Source: Nioella aestuarii
Lineage (GTDB): Bacteria > Pseudomonadota > Alphaproteobacteria > Rhodobacterales > Rhodobacteraceae
Direction: 5' to 3'
Assembly: GCF_050896395.1 (NCBI RefSeq)
Contig: NZ_JBPBBA010000001.1
Coordinates: 186,001-250,000 of the forward strand
DNA length: 64,000 nt
The notes under the pieces are model-generated. The model was not told where the DNA came from and searched no databases. It saw only the letters and a list, made by a program, of their open reading frames with translations. Positions within the stretch are counted from its first letter, which is position 1, and the number at the start of each line of letters is the position of its first letter. Positions 42,265 through 51,960 of this stretch are shown here, piece by piece. Both the position numbers and the translations under genes were made by a program.

Positions 42265-42534
42265 ATGTCCCTTTTCAAGAAACTCTTCGGCGGGTCCGGC
42301 ACCCCCAAGGGCCCCGAGCCAGTCGTCTATAATGGCTACACCATCCTTCCCGAACCGGTGAAAGAGCCCGACGGCTACCGCATCGCCGCCCGGATCGAGA
42401 AAGAGATCGCCGGAGAGCTTAAAACCCACCACCTGATCCGCGCAGATGTGCTACACGGGCCCGATCAGGCCGCAGAGGCTTCGATCGAAAAAGCCAAATC
42501 CATGATCGATCAGATGGGCGACAGGATCTTTTGA
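42265..42534 (+). CDS. HlyU-family protein
   Basis: An 89-residue protein matching the short HlyU family (MSLFKKLFGG at the start, then YNGYTILPEPVKEPDGYRIAARI and HHLIRADVLHGPDQAAEASIEKAK). Despite the name, this family is unlike the ArsR-type HlyU of Vibrio and its role is unclear. It opens a short run of same-strand genes extending to 43529. Confidence 0.85.
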   Translation: MSLFKKLFGGSGTPKGPEPVVYNGYTILPEPVKEPDGYRIAARIEKEIAGELKTHHLIRADVLHGPDQAAEASIEKAKSMIDQMGDRIF

Positions 42535-42555
42535 CCGGTCACAAGAGGCCCCGCC

Positions 42556-42999
42556 ATGCAGCTGCCCCCGCCCCTGATCGACCGGATCGGCCCCGCCCCG
42601 GTGGTGGTGTTCGACGGGGAATGCGTATTGTGTTCCGGCTTTTTCCGATTCCTTCTGCGGCATGATCGCGAGAGACAATTCCGCTTTGTCGTGGCCCAAT
42701 CGCCCCTTGGCGATCAGCTCTATCAGGCTCTTGGGCTCTCTATCGAAGACTACGAGACGAACCTGGTGATCATCGGCGGGCGGGTCCATACCAAAGCCCG
42801 CGCTTTTGCCGCGGCCATGCGCGCGCTTGGCTGGCCATGGCGCGGTCTGGCGGTGACCGGCTGGCCACCTGCTTGGATGACTGGCCCGCTTTACACGCTC
42901 ATTGCCCGAAACCGCTATCGCTGGTTTGGACGATATGACGCCTGCATGATCCCCGATGCCGATGTCCGAGCGCGCTTCCTGCCCGGTGGTTGGGGCTGA
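42556..42999 (+). CDS. DCC-family thiol-disulfide oxidoreductase-like protein (DUF393)
   Basis: A 147-residue protein with the family-defining VFDGECVLCSGFFRF motif, where Cys-x-x-Cys sits at the redox position. The RFVVAQSPLGDQLYQALGL and YDACMIPDADVRARFLPGG segments also fit DUF393. The function is unknown. Its stop overlaps the next start by one base. Confidence 0.87.
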   Translation: MQLPPPLIDRIGPAPVVVFDGECVLCSGFFRFLLRHDRERQFRFVVAQSPLGDQLYQALGLSIEDYETNLVIIGGRVHTKARAFAAAMRALGWPWRGLAVTGWPPAWMTGPLYTLIARNRYRWFGRYDACMIPDADVRARFLPGGWG

Positions 43000-43529
43000 T
43001 GGACCCGGTCGCGCAGGTGGCCCGCACCACCGGTTTGACCCTGCCCCCCGCCGTGGCTGCCCTTCATGAGACAAACGGACAGGCCAGCTTCCTGGGCCGC
43101 TGTACAGTGACGCGTGGGGGCTCTTTGATCGCCCGTTTGGCGCTATGGCTTGGCGGGTTCCCGCAGGCCGCCCCCGATCTTCCGGTTTCAGTGCTGACCC
43201 AGACCGCACCGGACGGCTGCACCTGGCGGCGCGATTTCGGCGGCCATGTCACGCAATCCCGCCTGAGCATCTCGGACGATGGCCGCGCGGTCCTCGAACG
43301 CTTCGGTCCGATCCGCCTGCGGATGTCATTGCGGATGACGAACGGGCGGTTGCACTATGACATCACCAAAATGCATGTTCTCGGCCTGCCGATGCCCCGG
43401 TGGCTGACCCCGAGAAGCGAAACCAGCGAGTACCAGACCGAGGACGGCAAGTTCGGTTTTGATGTATCAGCGTCGCTGCCGCTGGTCGGGCTGCTCATCC
43501 GCTATAGCGGACAGTTGCGCCCGCTGTGA
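42999..43529 (+). CDS. DUF4166-like protein
   Basis: A 176-residue soluble protein resembling DUF4166, with GRCTVTRGGSLIARLALWLGGFP and TWRRDFGGHVTQS. The function is unknown. The ATG at 42999 overlaps the stop of the DCC gene, so the pair is coupled; an in-frame TTG at 42990 was rejected. A terminator follows the stop. Confidence 0.75.
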   Translation: MDPVAQVARTTGLTLPPAVAALHETNGQASFLGRCTVTRGGSLIARLALWLGGFPQAAPDLPVSVLTQTAPDGCTWRRDFGGHVTQSRLSISDDGRAVLERFGPIRLRMSLRMTNGRLHYDITKMHVLGLPMPRWLTPRSETSEYQTEDGKFGFDVSASLPLVGLLIRYSGQLRPL

Positions 43530-43559
43530 ATCCGGCAATTTGTCTGCACGCCCGGTGCA

Positions 43560-43595
43560 CAGGGGGTGTACGCATGGCACCCCCCTGTTTTTAGT
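43560..43595 (+). terminator. Rho-independent terminator after the DUF4166-like gene
   Basis: ACAGGGGGTG pairs with CACCCCCCTGT with one bulged base, and TTTTTA overlaps the 3' side. It separates the plus-strand small genes from the convergent sox operon. Confidence 0.75.
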
Positions 43596-43598
43596 GTC

Positions 43599-44153
43599 TC
43601 AAGCCAGCGCGGCGCGGGCTGCGACGGCTTTGATGGCGACCTCGAATTCATGCACCGCCGTGCGCGCCATGGACCGGAAAACCATGATCTGGAACGCGTC
43701 TGCAGCGACCTTCAGAAAGACCGCATTCATATGCCCCAACTGGCTGCGCGCGGCGTGGCCTTTCTTGAAGACACCGGGGTTCAGATCAAGCGGTGTGAGC
43801 CGTGCCAATACATCCTCAACCCCTTGACCTTGCAGGCGAAACGTGACCCAAGCGTCGCTTTGATCTGTCAACGCCGCATGTTGCGCGAGCGATGCATCAA
43901 CCGCCACGCCAATCACCATCGCCTGCCCGGCTCCGGTCCAGATCACCCGCGCCCCGTCGCGGCCCGTGGACCGGTTGGGGGCTGGCATTTCGGCCCCGAT
44001 CAAAGCTTTCATAGCGGCCGAGGCCGCGGCCTCCTGCCCGGCATAGGGGGCAACCGAGGTGATCATCACGGGCGCAACTTCCGTCAGGCTCAACCCATTG
44101 ATTTCCATAGGCAAAACCCCGTCACAGGGCGATTTCGCAACCAGCTTAACCAC
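43599..44153 (-). CDS. soxG: Sarcosine oxidase gamma subunit
   Basis: A 184-residue gamma subunit of heterotetrameric sarcosine oxidase, the last gene of the sox operon. Recognisable stretches are MITSVAPYAGQEAAASAA, the AVDASLAQHAALTDQSDAW segment and HMNAVFLKVAADAFQIMVF. It starts with GTG at 44153, overlapping the 3' end of soxA by eight bases. It has a structural and folding role, without redox cofactors. Confidence 0.9.
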   Translation of the reverse strand: MVKLVAKSPCDGVLPMEINGLSLTEVAPVMITSVAPYAGQEAAASAAMKALIGAEMPAPNRSTGRDGARVIWTGAGQAMVIGVAVDASLAQHAALTDQSDAWVTFRLQGQGVEDVLARLTPLDLNPGVFKKGHAARSQLGHMNAVFLKVAADAFQIMVFRSMARTAVHEFEVAIKAVAARAALA

Positions 44154-47076
44154 GGAGCTTCTCCCCTTCTGGATCGAGAAAGACGGGGCTACACACCTCT
44201 ACCATCGTTTCCACCTTCCGCACAAAATCGACCATCTTCACGACTTCTCCGATCCGGTTCGGGCCATCCTTCAGGAAGCCGAGCCCAATGAAATGGCCAA
44301 GCGTGGGTGAGAAGCCGACCGAGGTCGTGTAACCCTCTACATTCTCACGAACGGTCCCGGCATTCGCCGAGAACAATCGCGCACCAGCGGTCAGTTGCTT
44401 GACCGCACCAACCGGTTTGAGCCCCACCAACTGCGGTCGGTCGCTTTCCTTCAGCGCCTCGCGCGTTGTGGCGGGTTTGCCGACGCACATCTTCTTTGCA
44501 GACACCATCCGATCCATCCCGATATCAAACGGCACCACGCGCCCATCAATCTCGGAATGGGTGATAAAGCCCTTCTCGATCCGCATAACGTTCAGCGCTT
44601 CCATCCCGTAGGCGCCGCCGCCGAGCGTTTCGGCCTGCGTCACCAATTGGCGATAAAGAGCCTCGCCATAACGAGACGGGACCGCGATTTCATAGGCATG
44701 TTCGCCTGAGAAGCTGATACGGAAAAGGCGCGCCTTGACGCCCATCACGCTGACCTCACCACAGCCCATATAGGGGAAGCTGTCATTGTCGATCGGCGCG
44801 TCCAGCAAACCATTCAGAAGCTCGCGCGATTTGGGGCCAACGACACTGAACTGCGCCCATTGTTCGGTGATTGAAATGAAGCGGACATTCAGGTCTGGCC
44901 GGTGGCATTGCTGAACGAAATCAAGGTGTTTCATCACCTCGCCGGCCGCCGCCGTGGTGGTGGTCATGACATAATGCGTCTCGCCCAACCGGGCGGTGGT
45001 GCCGTCATCCATCACGTGCCCATCTTCGCGCAGCATCAGGCCATAGCGTACGCGACCGACCTTAAGCGTGGAGAACATGTTGGTGTAGACGAAGTCCAGA
45101 AACGCGCCCGCGTCAGGCCCCTGGATGTCGATCTTGCCAAGCGTAGAGACGTCACAGACGCCCACGGCGTTGCGGGTCATCATGACTTCTCGATCACAGC
45201 TTTGCCGCCAGGTGGTTTCGCCCGGACGCGGGAAGTAGCTGGGACGATACCACAGACCCGCCGTAATCATCGGCGCGCCGCGTTCAATGCTGGCGTCGTG
45301 GCTGGTGGTGAAGCGCTCGGGCGCGAAGCCCTTGCCCTGCGCCCCTGCCCCAAAGGCCGCAATAGAGACCGGCACGAAGGGCGGGCGGTAGGTGGTCGTC
45401 CCGGTTTCGGGGATCGCCCGTCCCGTCGCATCCGCCAGAATGGCCAGCGCCCCGATATTGGAGTTCTTGCCCTGATCCGGCGCCATGCCTTGCGTGGTGT
45501 AGCGCTTCATGTGCTCGACAGAGGTAAACGCCTCCTGCGCTGCAAGCTTGATGTCCTTCGAGGTCACGTCATTCGCGAAGTCGAGCCAGGCCCGTCCCTT
45601 GCCGCTGACCAGCCAGAGCGGTTTCGACCCGCCGACAGCATCGCCTGCCTGCGGGATCTCCACCTCTGGCAGCTTCCCGCCAAGTGCAGAAAGCGCCTGT
45701 TTCGCGGCGTCCACGCCCTCGGCCAGACAGCCCGCCGTTGAATAGGTGCCCTTGCAAGCGCCTGCCGGGATCAACCCTGGAACCGCGTCATCGGCGGGCA
45801 CGAACCCCGCGATCTCCTCGTTCCAAACCGGCCGGCTGTTCATGTGGCAGGTCATGTGAAGGGTTGGGTTCCAGCCGCCAGACATGGCCAGGCAATCGGT
45901 GGCGATTTTGCGCTCGGACCCGTTGTGACGGATCGTGATCTCTGACAACGCCTTGCGGCCCTTGGTGGTGATCACTTCGGCCCCGGCGAATAGCGGGTAG
46001 TCACCTTGCGCCTTGGCGTCCGCGCGGGCATCGACCACGCCCGCGATCTCCACCCCACAGGCCATCAGGTCGAGCGCGGTGCGGTGTGCGTCGTCATTGG
46101 TGGCAAAGAGCGTCACCTTGCGCCCCGCCGCCACGCCGTAGCGATGCAGGTAACTGCGCACGGCGCTGGCCATCATGATGCCGGGGCGGTCGTTCATCGG
46201 GAAGGCCAAAGGACGTTCCAGCGCGCCCGCCGCCAGAACCGCCTGCCGCGCGTTGATCCGCCAGAAGCATTCCTTGGGCAGCTCGGCGGGGCCATTTACA
46301 TGCAGACCCACCCGTTCCAGCGCGCCGTAGGTGCCTTGGTCGTAAGCGCCGGTGACGGTGGTGCGGGACATGAGACGTACTCGGCCCGTGTCGCGCAACG
46401 CGTCGAGCATCGAGGCGACCCATTCTGCCCCCGGCTGACCGTCGATTTCCTCAGCCTCGGACAAAAGCCGACCGCCGAAGTCACTGCTCTCTTCACACAG
46501 GATCACGTCCGCGCCGCCCCGCGCCGCTGTCAGCGCCGCCATCAGGCCGGTGGGGCCGGATCCGATCACGAGGATATCGCAATGCGCGAAGGCTTTCTCA
46601 TAGTGATCCGGGTTGTGCTTGCCCGACAACGATCCCAGACCCGCCGCGCGGCGGATCACCGGCTCATAGAGCTTTTCCCAGAAGGCACGCGGCCACATGA
46701 ATGTCTTGTAGTAGAACCCGGCACTCAGGAAGTTCGGGAACAGATCGTTCACTGACAGCAGGTCATAGGCCAGCGGCCCCATGCGGTTCTGGCTGTAGGC
46801 GTCGAGCCCGTCGTAGATTTCCTGCACCGTGGCGCGCACGTTTGGTACCTGCGCCGCGCCGCGCCCGACTTCCACCATTGCATTGGGTTCTTCCGATCCC
46901 GCCGTAAGCACCCCGCGCGGGCGGTGGTATTTGAACGACCTGCCCACCAGCCGGACGCCGGACGCAAGCAGCGCCGAGGCCAGCGTGTCGCCCCTGAACC
47001 CCGTGTATCCCTGCCCGTCGAAGCTGAATTTCACCGGGGCCGAAATGTCGACCCGGCCTTTGCCCTCGATCCGCAT
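44146..47076 (-). CDS. soxA: Sarcosine oxidase alpha subunit
   Basis: A 976-residue alpha subunit. The N-terminal ferredoxin-like domain (FRGDTLASALLASGVRLVGR) is followed by the NAD-binding dinucleotide fold (VIGSGPTGLMAALTAARGG) and a C-terminal aminomethyltransferase-like folate domain (from about residue 600). The enzyme oxidises sarcosine and passes the methylene group to tetrahydrofolate, giving glycine and 5,10-methylene-THF. It overlaps soxD at the start and soxG at the end. Confidence 0.95.
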   Translation of the reverse strand: MRIEGKGRVDISAPVKFSFDGQGYTGFRGDTLASALLASGVRLVGRSFKYHRPRGVLTAGSEEPNAMVEVGRGAAQVPNVRATVQEIYDGLDAYSQNRMGPLAYDLLSVNDLFPNFLSAGFYYKTFMWPRAFWEKLYEPVIRRAAGLGSLSGKHNPDHYEKAFAHCDILVIGSGPTGLMAALTAARGGADVILCEESSDFGGRLLSEAEEIDGQPGAEWVASMLDALRDTGRVRLMSRTTVTGAYDQGTYGALERVGLHVNGPAELPKECFWRINARQAVLAAGALERPLAFPMNDRPGIMMASAVRSYLHRYGVAAGRKVTLFATNDDAHRTALDLMACGVEIAGVVDARADAKAQGDYPLFAGAEVITTKGRKALSEITIRHNGSERKIATDCLAMSGGWNPTLHMTCHMNSRPVWNEEIAGFVPADDAVPGLIPAGACKGTYSTAGCLAEGVDAAKQALSALGGKLPEVEIPQAGDAVGGSKPLWLVSGKGRAWLDFANDVTSKDIKLAAQEAFTSVEHMKRYTTQGMAPDQGKNSNIGALAILADATGRAIPETGTTTYRPPFVPVSIAAFGAGAQGKGFAPERFTTSHDASIERGAPMITAGLWYRPSYFPRPGETTWRQSCDREVMMTRNAVGVCDVSTLGKIDIQGPDAGAFLDFVYTNMFSTLKVGRVRYGLMLREDGHVMDDGTTARLGETHYVMTTTTAAAGEVMKHLDFVQQCHRPDLNVRFISITEQWAQFSVVGPKSRELLNGLLDAPIDNDSFPYMGCGEVSVMGVKARLFRISFSGEHAYEIAVPSRYGEALYRQLVTQAETLGGGAYGMEALNVMRIEKGFITHSEIDGRVVPFDIGMDRMVSAKKMCVGKPATTREALKESDRPQLVGLKPVGAVKQLTAGARLFSANAGTVRENVEGYTTSVGFSPTLGHFIGLGFLKDGPNRIGEVVKMVDFVRKVETMVEVCSPVFLDPEGEKLRG

Positions 47077-47348
47077 CAGGCAGTCCCCCGCTTGGCGTCG
47101 CGGGCCAGTTCGACCCGCAGGATGTCATGGGTGACGGTATCGCGTTCCACACGCAGCCAGCTGGTGCAGCCCGCCCCGTGATACCACAGCTCTTGCGTGA
47201 CACCCGCCGGGTTATCGCGCAGGTGCAGGTAATTGTCCCAGGCCGGGCTCCATGTCTCGTCAGTCGGCCGGTCGAGATAGGTCTCGTGGCCCATGGGGGT
47301 GAATTCGCGGCTGTCGCGGTCCCCGCAGAGGGGGCATTTGATACGCAT
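47076..47348 (-). CDS. soxD: Sarcosine oxidase delta subunit
   Basis: A 90-residue delta subunit with a zinc site formed by CPLCGDRDSREF and a later Cys. The YLHLRDNPAGVTQELWYH and GCTSWLRVERDTVTH segments are conserved in the family. Its stop touches the start of soxA, and its start overlaps the stop of the intervening exported protein gene by one base. Confidence 0.93.
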   Translation of the reverse strand: MRIKCPLCGDRDSREFTPMGHETYLDRPTDETWSPAWDNYLHLRDNPAGVTQELWYHGAGCTSWLRVERDTVTHDILRVELARDAKRGTA

Positions 47349-47857
47349 CAGAACTCCGAACAGGCTTCAGGTTGGGCGGCATAAAGCCGGTAAGTGGTTT
47401 CGGCGTCGTAGGTTTCGCCAAGCGAGGAATAGACCCCGTCGTAGTCGTCCGCACGATTCATACCCACGCGCAGATGAGAGGTGGTGAATTCGATCATATC
47501 GCCATCGAACTGAGTGATTTCGAACGTGCCGCCATCTGCCTCGACTCCGCAGCCGGATGGACGATTGCAAAAGCCGGTCTCGGTCATGACATTGCCGCCA
47601 AGCCCGTCCTGGGCCGCATGTCCCTGATCGGCCATCAGCGCGATGACGTTGAAATAGAGCAGGCTGTCCGGCGCGCTGCCTTCCAGCTGGTAAAAGTTCA
47701 ACCGCAGACGTTCCACCACCTGCGACGGATGCGCGGACAGATGCTCTGTCGAATAGTCACGCGCGAAGCAGCCCAAGGGGAAGATGTCATTCGCCAAAGC
47801 CGGGGCCGCCGCCATCACGCTAGTGAAGATTATGCTGAGAGCCCTTGGATTCCTCAT
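47348..47857 (-). CDS. Exported protein inside the sarcosine oxidase operon
   Basis: A 169-residue protein with a Sec signal (LSIIFTSVMAAAPALA, cut before NDIF) and five cysteines in the mature part. No family is recognised. It overlaps the 3' end of soxB by 38 bases and touches soxD, so it sits inside the operon between beta and delta genes, which are usually adjacent. As an exported protein it cannot be a subunit of the cytoplasmic enzyme. Confidence 0.75.
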   Translation of the reverse strand: MRNPRALSIIFTSVMAAAPALANDIFPLGCFARDYSTEHLSAHPSQVVERLRLNFYQLEGSAPDSLLYFNVIALMADQGHAAQDGLGGNVMTETGFCNRPSGCGVEADGGTFEITQFDGDMIEFTTSHLRVGMNRADDYDGVYSSLGETYDAETTYRLYAAQPEACSEF

Positions 47858-49070
47858 CCATGATCCTCCCTGTGTTGAAGCGGTCTAGCCGGTGGCGCGT
47901 GGCGGCCTCGTGCGGGCGATCTGTGGCGATGAGATGCGCATAGCAATGGCCCGAAGCGGGCGTCGCCTTGAAGCCGCCATAGCACCATCCTGCATTGACA
48001 TAGAGCCCGTCGATATGGGTCTTGTCGATGATGGGCGAGCCGTCCGAAGACATATCCATGATCCCCCCCCAACTGCGCAGCATCTTGGCCTTGCCGATCA
48101 TCGGCATCAGGGTCATTCCCGCCTCCATCACATGTTCCGCAGTGGGCAGGTTCCCGCGAGAGGCATAGGACGCGTAGAAGTCGATATCGCCGCCGAACAC
48201 CAGGCCGCCCTTGTCGGATTGGCTGATGTAGAAGTGGCCCATTCCGTAGGTGATCACGTTGTCGATGACAGGTTTCAGCCCTTCGGTGACAAAAGCCTGC
48301 AAGACGGTGCTTTCAATCGGAAGGCGCATCGCGGCCATTGCCGCGACCTGACCGGACCGGCCTGCCGCGCACATCGCAACTTTCTTGGCCCGGATCGCAC
48401 CGCGGCTGGTCTGAACGCCCACGACCTTGCCATTTTCGACATCGATGCCCGTCACTTCGCATTTCTGGATCAGATCGACGCCCCGCTGATCAGCCCCCCG
48501 CGCGAAGCCCCAGGCCACGGCGTCGTGACGGGCAGTGCCGCCACGCTTGTGGTAGAGGCCACCGAAAATGGGGAACCGTGTCTGGTCGTAATCCAGGAAT
48601 GGCATCAGCTGGCGGCACCCTTCGCGGTCCAGCAGGATCGCGTCGTCGCCCTGGCTCATCATCATGTTGGCGCGCCGAGCATAAGCGTCGCGTTGGCCGT
48701 CGGAATGGAACAGGTTCACGATCCCGCGCTGGCTGTGCATGACATTGTAGTTCAGATCCTGCTCCAGCCCTTCCCACAGTTTCAGAGAGTGCGAATAGAA
48801 CTGAGAGTTGCCTTCCAGCCCGTAATTGGCGCGCACGATCGTGGTGTTCCGACCAACGTTGCCGCCGCCAAGATAGCCTTTTTCAAGGACCGCGATGTTG
48901 GTCAGCCCATGTTCCTTGGCCAGGTAGTAGGCCGTCGCCAGCCCGTGCCCCCCGCCACCGATGATCACCACGTCATACTCGGCCTTGGGCGACGGATCGC
49001 GCCATGCCGGTTTCCAGCCCCGGTTGCCCGACAGACCTTGCTTGATGACCTGCCAACCCGAATAGCGCAT
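47820..49070 (-). CDS. soxB: Sarcosine oxidase beta subunit
   Basis: A 416-residue flavoprotein subunit where sarcosine is oxidised. The FAD-binding fold opens with YDVVIIGGGGHGLATAYYLA. The segment GGTARHDAVAWG carries the histidine that, by family analogy, holds covalent FMN. It is the first gene of the operon; the promoter should lie in the 112 bases before the tad-like genes. Confidence 0.95.
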   Translation of the reverse strand: MRYSGWQVIKQGLSGNRGWKPAWRDPSPKAEYDVVIIGGGGHGLATAYYLAKEHGLTNIAVLEKGYLGGGNVGRNTTIVRANYGLEGNSQFYSHSLKLWEGLEQDLNYNVMHSQRGIVNLFHSDGQRDAYARRANMMMSQGDDAILLDREGCRQLMPFLDYDQTRFPIFGGLYHKRGGTARHDAVAWGFARGADQRGVDLIQKCEVTGIDVENGKVVGVQTSRGAIRAKKVAMCAAGRSGQVAAMAAMRLPIESTVLQAFVTEGLKPVIDNVITYGMGHFYISQSDKGGLVFGGDIDFYASYASRGNLPTAEHVMEAGMTLMPMIGKAKMLRSWGGIMDMSSDGSPIIDKTHIDGLYVNAGWCYGGFKATPASGHCYAHLIATDRPHEAATRHRLDRFNTGRIMDEESKGSQHNLH

Positions 49071-49182
49071 GACCTCTCCTTGCCCGGTCGGTGGTATAAA
49101 CGGGGCGAGTGTAGTCAGGCGATGCGGGAAAGGGAACTCAAGCGCACGACACGGAAAGGTCAGTTATCGACGTTCGCGCAAT

Positions 49183-49845
49183 TCAGGACGGATCGACATC
49201 CCAATCCGGATCATGCGCAGGATCTGCACCGCCCTCTTCGTTGGTGTAGTAGAACCCATCCTGTCCTGTGGGGTATCCGCTATTTGAATAAACATAGGAA
49301 TTGCTCAGGTTGGCCACAAAGGCCACCTGCCCGGCGAAACGGGGGCGGGTGATGGTGAAATTCACAAATTCCTGATCTGCCAGGCCGGCGCTGAACGCCG
49401 GGCGGTGCGGCAGGAAGGTTTCGATCAGCAGCATTCTGTCGCCAAAGGCCATGATCGGAATCCTGTCGATGAAATCCGGAAAGTCCGAGGCTCGGATATA
49501 GGTCAGGCCATCGGTGCCATGAGACCAGTCAATCCGGTATCCACCCTCTTGCCGGGTGATCTGGGACACACGAAGGGACGACCCGGCGGTATTCCGCGTC
49601 AGGAACTGAAACACATCTGCCAGCCCCTCGATATCGGTGCTGGAAATCTCACTCGTGCGTCGTGACAGAACGTCTGCCACTGCATAGGTGGCCTTGATCG
49701 AGGTGTTATAGACCCGGAAAGCATCAAAAAACACAAAGCTCGCCACGAATACCCACGCCAGAATCGGAACCACGATTACCGCCTCAAGCGCGACCGAGGC
49801 ACGTTCGTCTTTCCAGAATGCTCTGATCAGTCGGGTCATTGTCAT
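49183..49845 (-). CDS. TadE/TadG-like protein
   Basis: A 220-residue protein with one N-terminal membrane segment preceded by DERASVALEAVIVVPILAW, the TadE-like pattern with Glu at the +5-type position. The rest is extracytoplasmic. It follows two similar genes on the same strand in a compact three-gene unit. The tad secretion ATPase and secretin are not present here, so the group is a detached minor-pilin set or has another surface role. Confidence 0.8.
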   Translation of the reverse strand: MTMTRLIRAFWKDERASVALEAVIVVPILAWVFVASFVFFDAFRVYNTSIKATYAVADVLSRRTSEISSTDIEGLADVFQFLTRNTAGSSLRVSQITRQEGGYRIDWSHGTDGLTYIRASDFPDFIDRIPIMAFGDRMLLIETFLPHRPAFSAGLADQEFVNFTITRPRFAGQVAFVANLSNSYVYSNSGYPTGQDGFYYTNEEGGADPAHDPDWDVDPS

Positions 49846-49846
49846 C

Positions 49847-50377
49847 TCACTCCGGCTCGTTCACGAAGACGGTGGCAGCAGTGATGTGAATGGCGCCGGT
49901 GTCGTCGCGCGTCAGATCAAGACCAAGTCCCGAAATCGGCAGAATACGGTCCACAAGGGCACAGGTTCGGATCAACATCAGCTCGTTGTCGGCACCAGGA
50001 TTGAATTCATTGGCCGGATTCACGGTGCCGGACCGGTCCACGCAAAGAGTGTGATAATCCGGCAGGTTGTAGGTGTCCTGGTCGATGACGCGCAGGTCCA
50101 GAAGCAGCGATTCCTCACAGTTGATCAGGATCGGAGAGTTGTCACAAATATTGTCGCGGATCGCATCATGGCTCACCGACACGCCCGATGTCAGGCGCAG
50201 ATAACGTACCGCACTGTCCAATGCACGCTCCATCATGACCTGGCGGGTTAGCAGCATCGCAGTTTCGAACGCCGCCACGAAGATCAGCAGGATCAACGGA
50301 AAGACGATGACGAACTCCACCGTCGCATTGGCATCCTCGCGGCGGAAGAAGCGTGATATATTGGTCAAGCCCCACAT
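49847..50377 (-). CDS. TadE-like pilus assembly protein
   Basis: A 176-residue protein starting with a TadE-type segment (REDANATVEFVIVFPLILLIFVAA) and a periplasmic body with several cysteines (NICDNSPILINCEES). It is one base from the next gene downstream and eight bases after the TadG-like gene upstream. Confidence 0.82.
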   Translation of the reverse strand: MWGLTNISRFFRREDANATVEFVIVFPLILLIFVAAFETAMLLTRQVMMERALDSAVRYLRLTSGVSVSHDAIRDNICDNSPILINCEESLLLDLRVIDQDTYNLPDYHTLCVDRSGTVNPANEFNPGADNELMLIRTCALVDRILPISGLGLDLTRDDTGAIHITAATVFVNEPE

Positions 50378-50385
50378 GACACGCT

Positions 50386-51960
50386 CTATTGGATCAGCTT
50401 GAGCTGGTTGATCGACGCCGCGATAGAGGCGAACGCTTCGGAGATTTCGATCCCTTCAGCATCGTAGTAATGGGCGGGGGTCGTGGCGCAATACTGCATG
50501 ACGTTTTCACCACGGGTCGGCGCTTCGAACGCGATGGTAAAGACGATGATCCCGGCGTCATTCGCGGCGTCGCAGATGTTGCGAAGGTTCGCGTCCGCCT
50601 CATTTGCGCCCGCATAGGTTTCGATCGAGTAGTACCGAAGTTGGCGGTAATAATCCCAGTCACCGGCGTAGTAGTAGTACTCGCCCGCAAGCATTCGTGC
50701 CGAATACTGCCCCCACAGTTCCGCCCACGGGATCGCCTCGGCATTGGCGCCGCCATAGGGGTAGGAATTGTAGCTGTCATTGTGGTGCCAGTAGTACAGG
50801 TCGTAGCGCGGCAGGTAGGCAGAGGTGCGTCCGCTGCTTGGGTCGCGGAATACCGTCGAGGGGCCGCGCTTGAATTCCTGAACGACGTCAACCTGACTGG
50901 TGTTCTCGCCATCGGTCATCAGAATGATGATTTTCAGAACCTCGGGTTCTTCAAAGGAATGGGGGCGCCCGGCGAAGTCTTCGTCCACCTCGCCTGCGTC
51001 GATCAGCGCCGACAAGGCGGGCTGTGCGGCCGGATCAAGCAGGCCAACTGCCCATCTCATGCCAAGGTCAATCGCGGTGTTTCCGTTTGCAGAAAGGCTG
51101 TTGACCAGAGCGTGCAGTTCAGCCGCATCGTTGGACCATGGCACAATCGCCGCGTAGTCGCTGGTTGTGCAGTGCGGGGTGTTGAAAGTGCGGTAGTTTC
51201 TGCGGTTGCGATAATCAAAATGCGCGATCCGCTCGATCGCGACCTCGGGATCCAGCGCGGTGTAGTTGTACTCGGAGGGATCGAACCGGGTGCAATTGGA
51301 CTCGCTATGCTCATCCGACAGGGTAAAGACGCTGGCCAGCGTCGTGCCTGCATTCACCTGGCTGTGGTAAGGGATGATCGAGATCGAGACCTGATCTTCC
51401 TCTTCATTCGCAGCCAGCACCGTGTCGATAAATTCATTCGCGGCGTCCCGCATGTTGCGGATCTTGTTGTTCCACCCCATCGACCCGGAGATGTCGAGAA
51501 CCATCGAAATCTCGATATCCATGATCCGTTCTTCGGCTGCACCGCGGGCAGGTGATGTCAGGGCGTTCACCCCAAACATATTCATGAAGTAGGATTGCAG
51601 ATCCATTTCCGCGTAGGCGGACACACGGCGATAGTTCAGGCCCTGGTCCACGTCCACATTCAGGCGGTAATGTTCCAGACCTGACGTTGCGAAATAGTCG
51701 ATCACGACCGCTTCAGGGTCTTCGGTCTGGTTGAGCGCTGCCGCAGCCAGAACGGCGCGGTCTAGCGTATATTGCAACTGGGTGCGCTGAGTTTCGTAGC
51801 GCATCACGTCAATCGCGATGCCACCAGCAGCAAGCATCAAAACGAACATCATCAATGCAAAAATCGTGATTGTACCGCGTTCGTCGCGCAGAAAACCGAC
51901 CTTGCGCCGTGCTGGTGCAGCGGGTCGCTCTTTGCGGATCGGATCTGTAGCGCGGGTCAT
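50386..51960 (-). CDS. TadG-like protein with von Willebrand A domain
   Basis: A 524-residue protein. The N-terminus carries the Tad-like segment DERGTITIFALMMFVLMLAAGG. A von Willebrand type A domain begins near residue 150 with the metal-ion-dependent MIDAS motif DISGSMGWNN and continues to ILMTDGENTS. Tyrosine is unusually frequent in the second half (YDLYYWHHNDSYNSYPYGG). Such proteins probably link Tad pili or adhesion to surface binding. It is the first gene of the three-gene unit. Confidence 0.87.
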   Translation of the reverse strand: MTRATDPIRKERPAAPARRKVGFLRDERGTITIFALMMFVLMLAAGGIAIDVMRYETQRTQLQYTLDRAVLAAAALNQTEDPEAVVIDYFATSGLEHYRLNVDVDQGLNYRRVSAYAEMDLQSYFMNMFGVNALTSPARGAAEERIMDIEISMVLDISGSMGWNNKIRNMRDAANEFIDTVLAANEEEDQVSISIIPYHSQVNAGTTLASVFTLSDEHSESNCTRFDPSEYNYTALDPEVAIERIAHFDYRNRRNYRTFNTPHCTTSDYAAIVPWSNDAAELHALVNSLSANGNTAIDLGMRWAVGLLDPAAQPALSALIDAGEVDEDFAGRPHSFEEPEVLKIIILMTDGENTSQVDVVQEFKRGPSTVFRDPSSGRTSAYLPRYDLYYWHHNDSYNSYPYGGANAEAIPWAELWGQYSARMLAGEYYYYAGDWDYYRQLRYYSIETYAGANEADANLRNICDAANDAGIIVFTIAFEAPTRGENVMQYCATTPAHYYDAEGIEISEAFASIAASINQLKLIQ

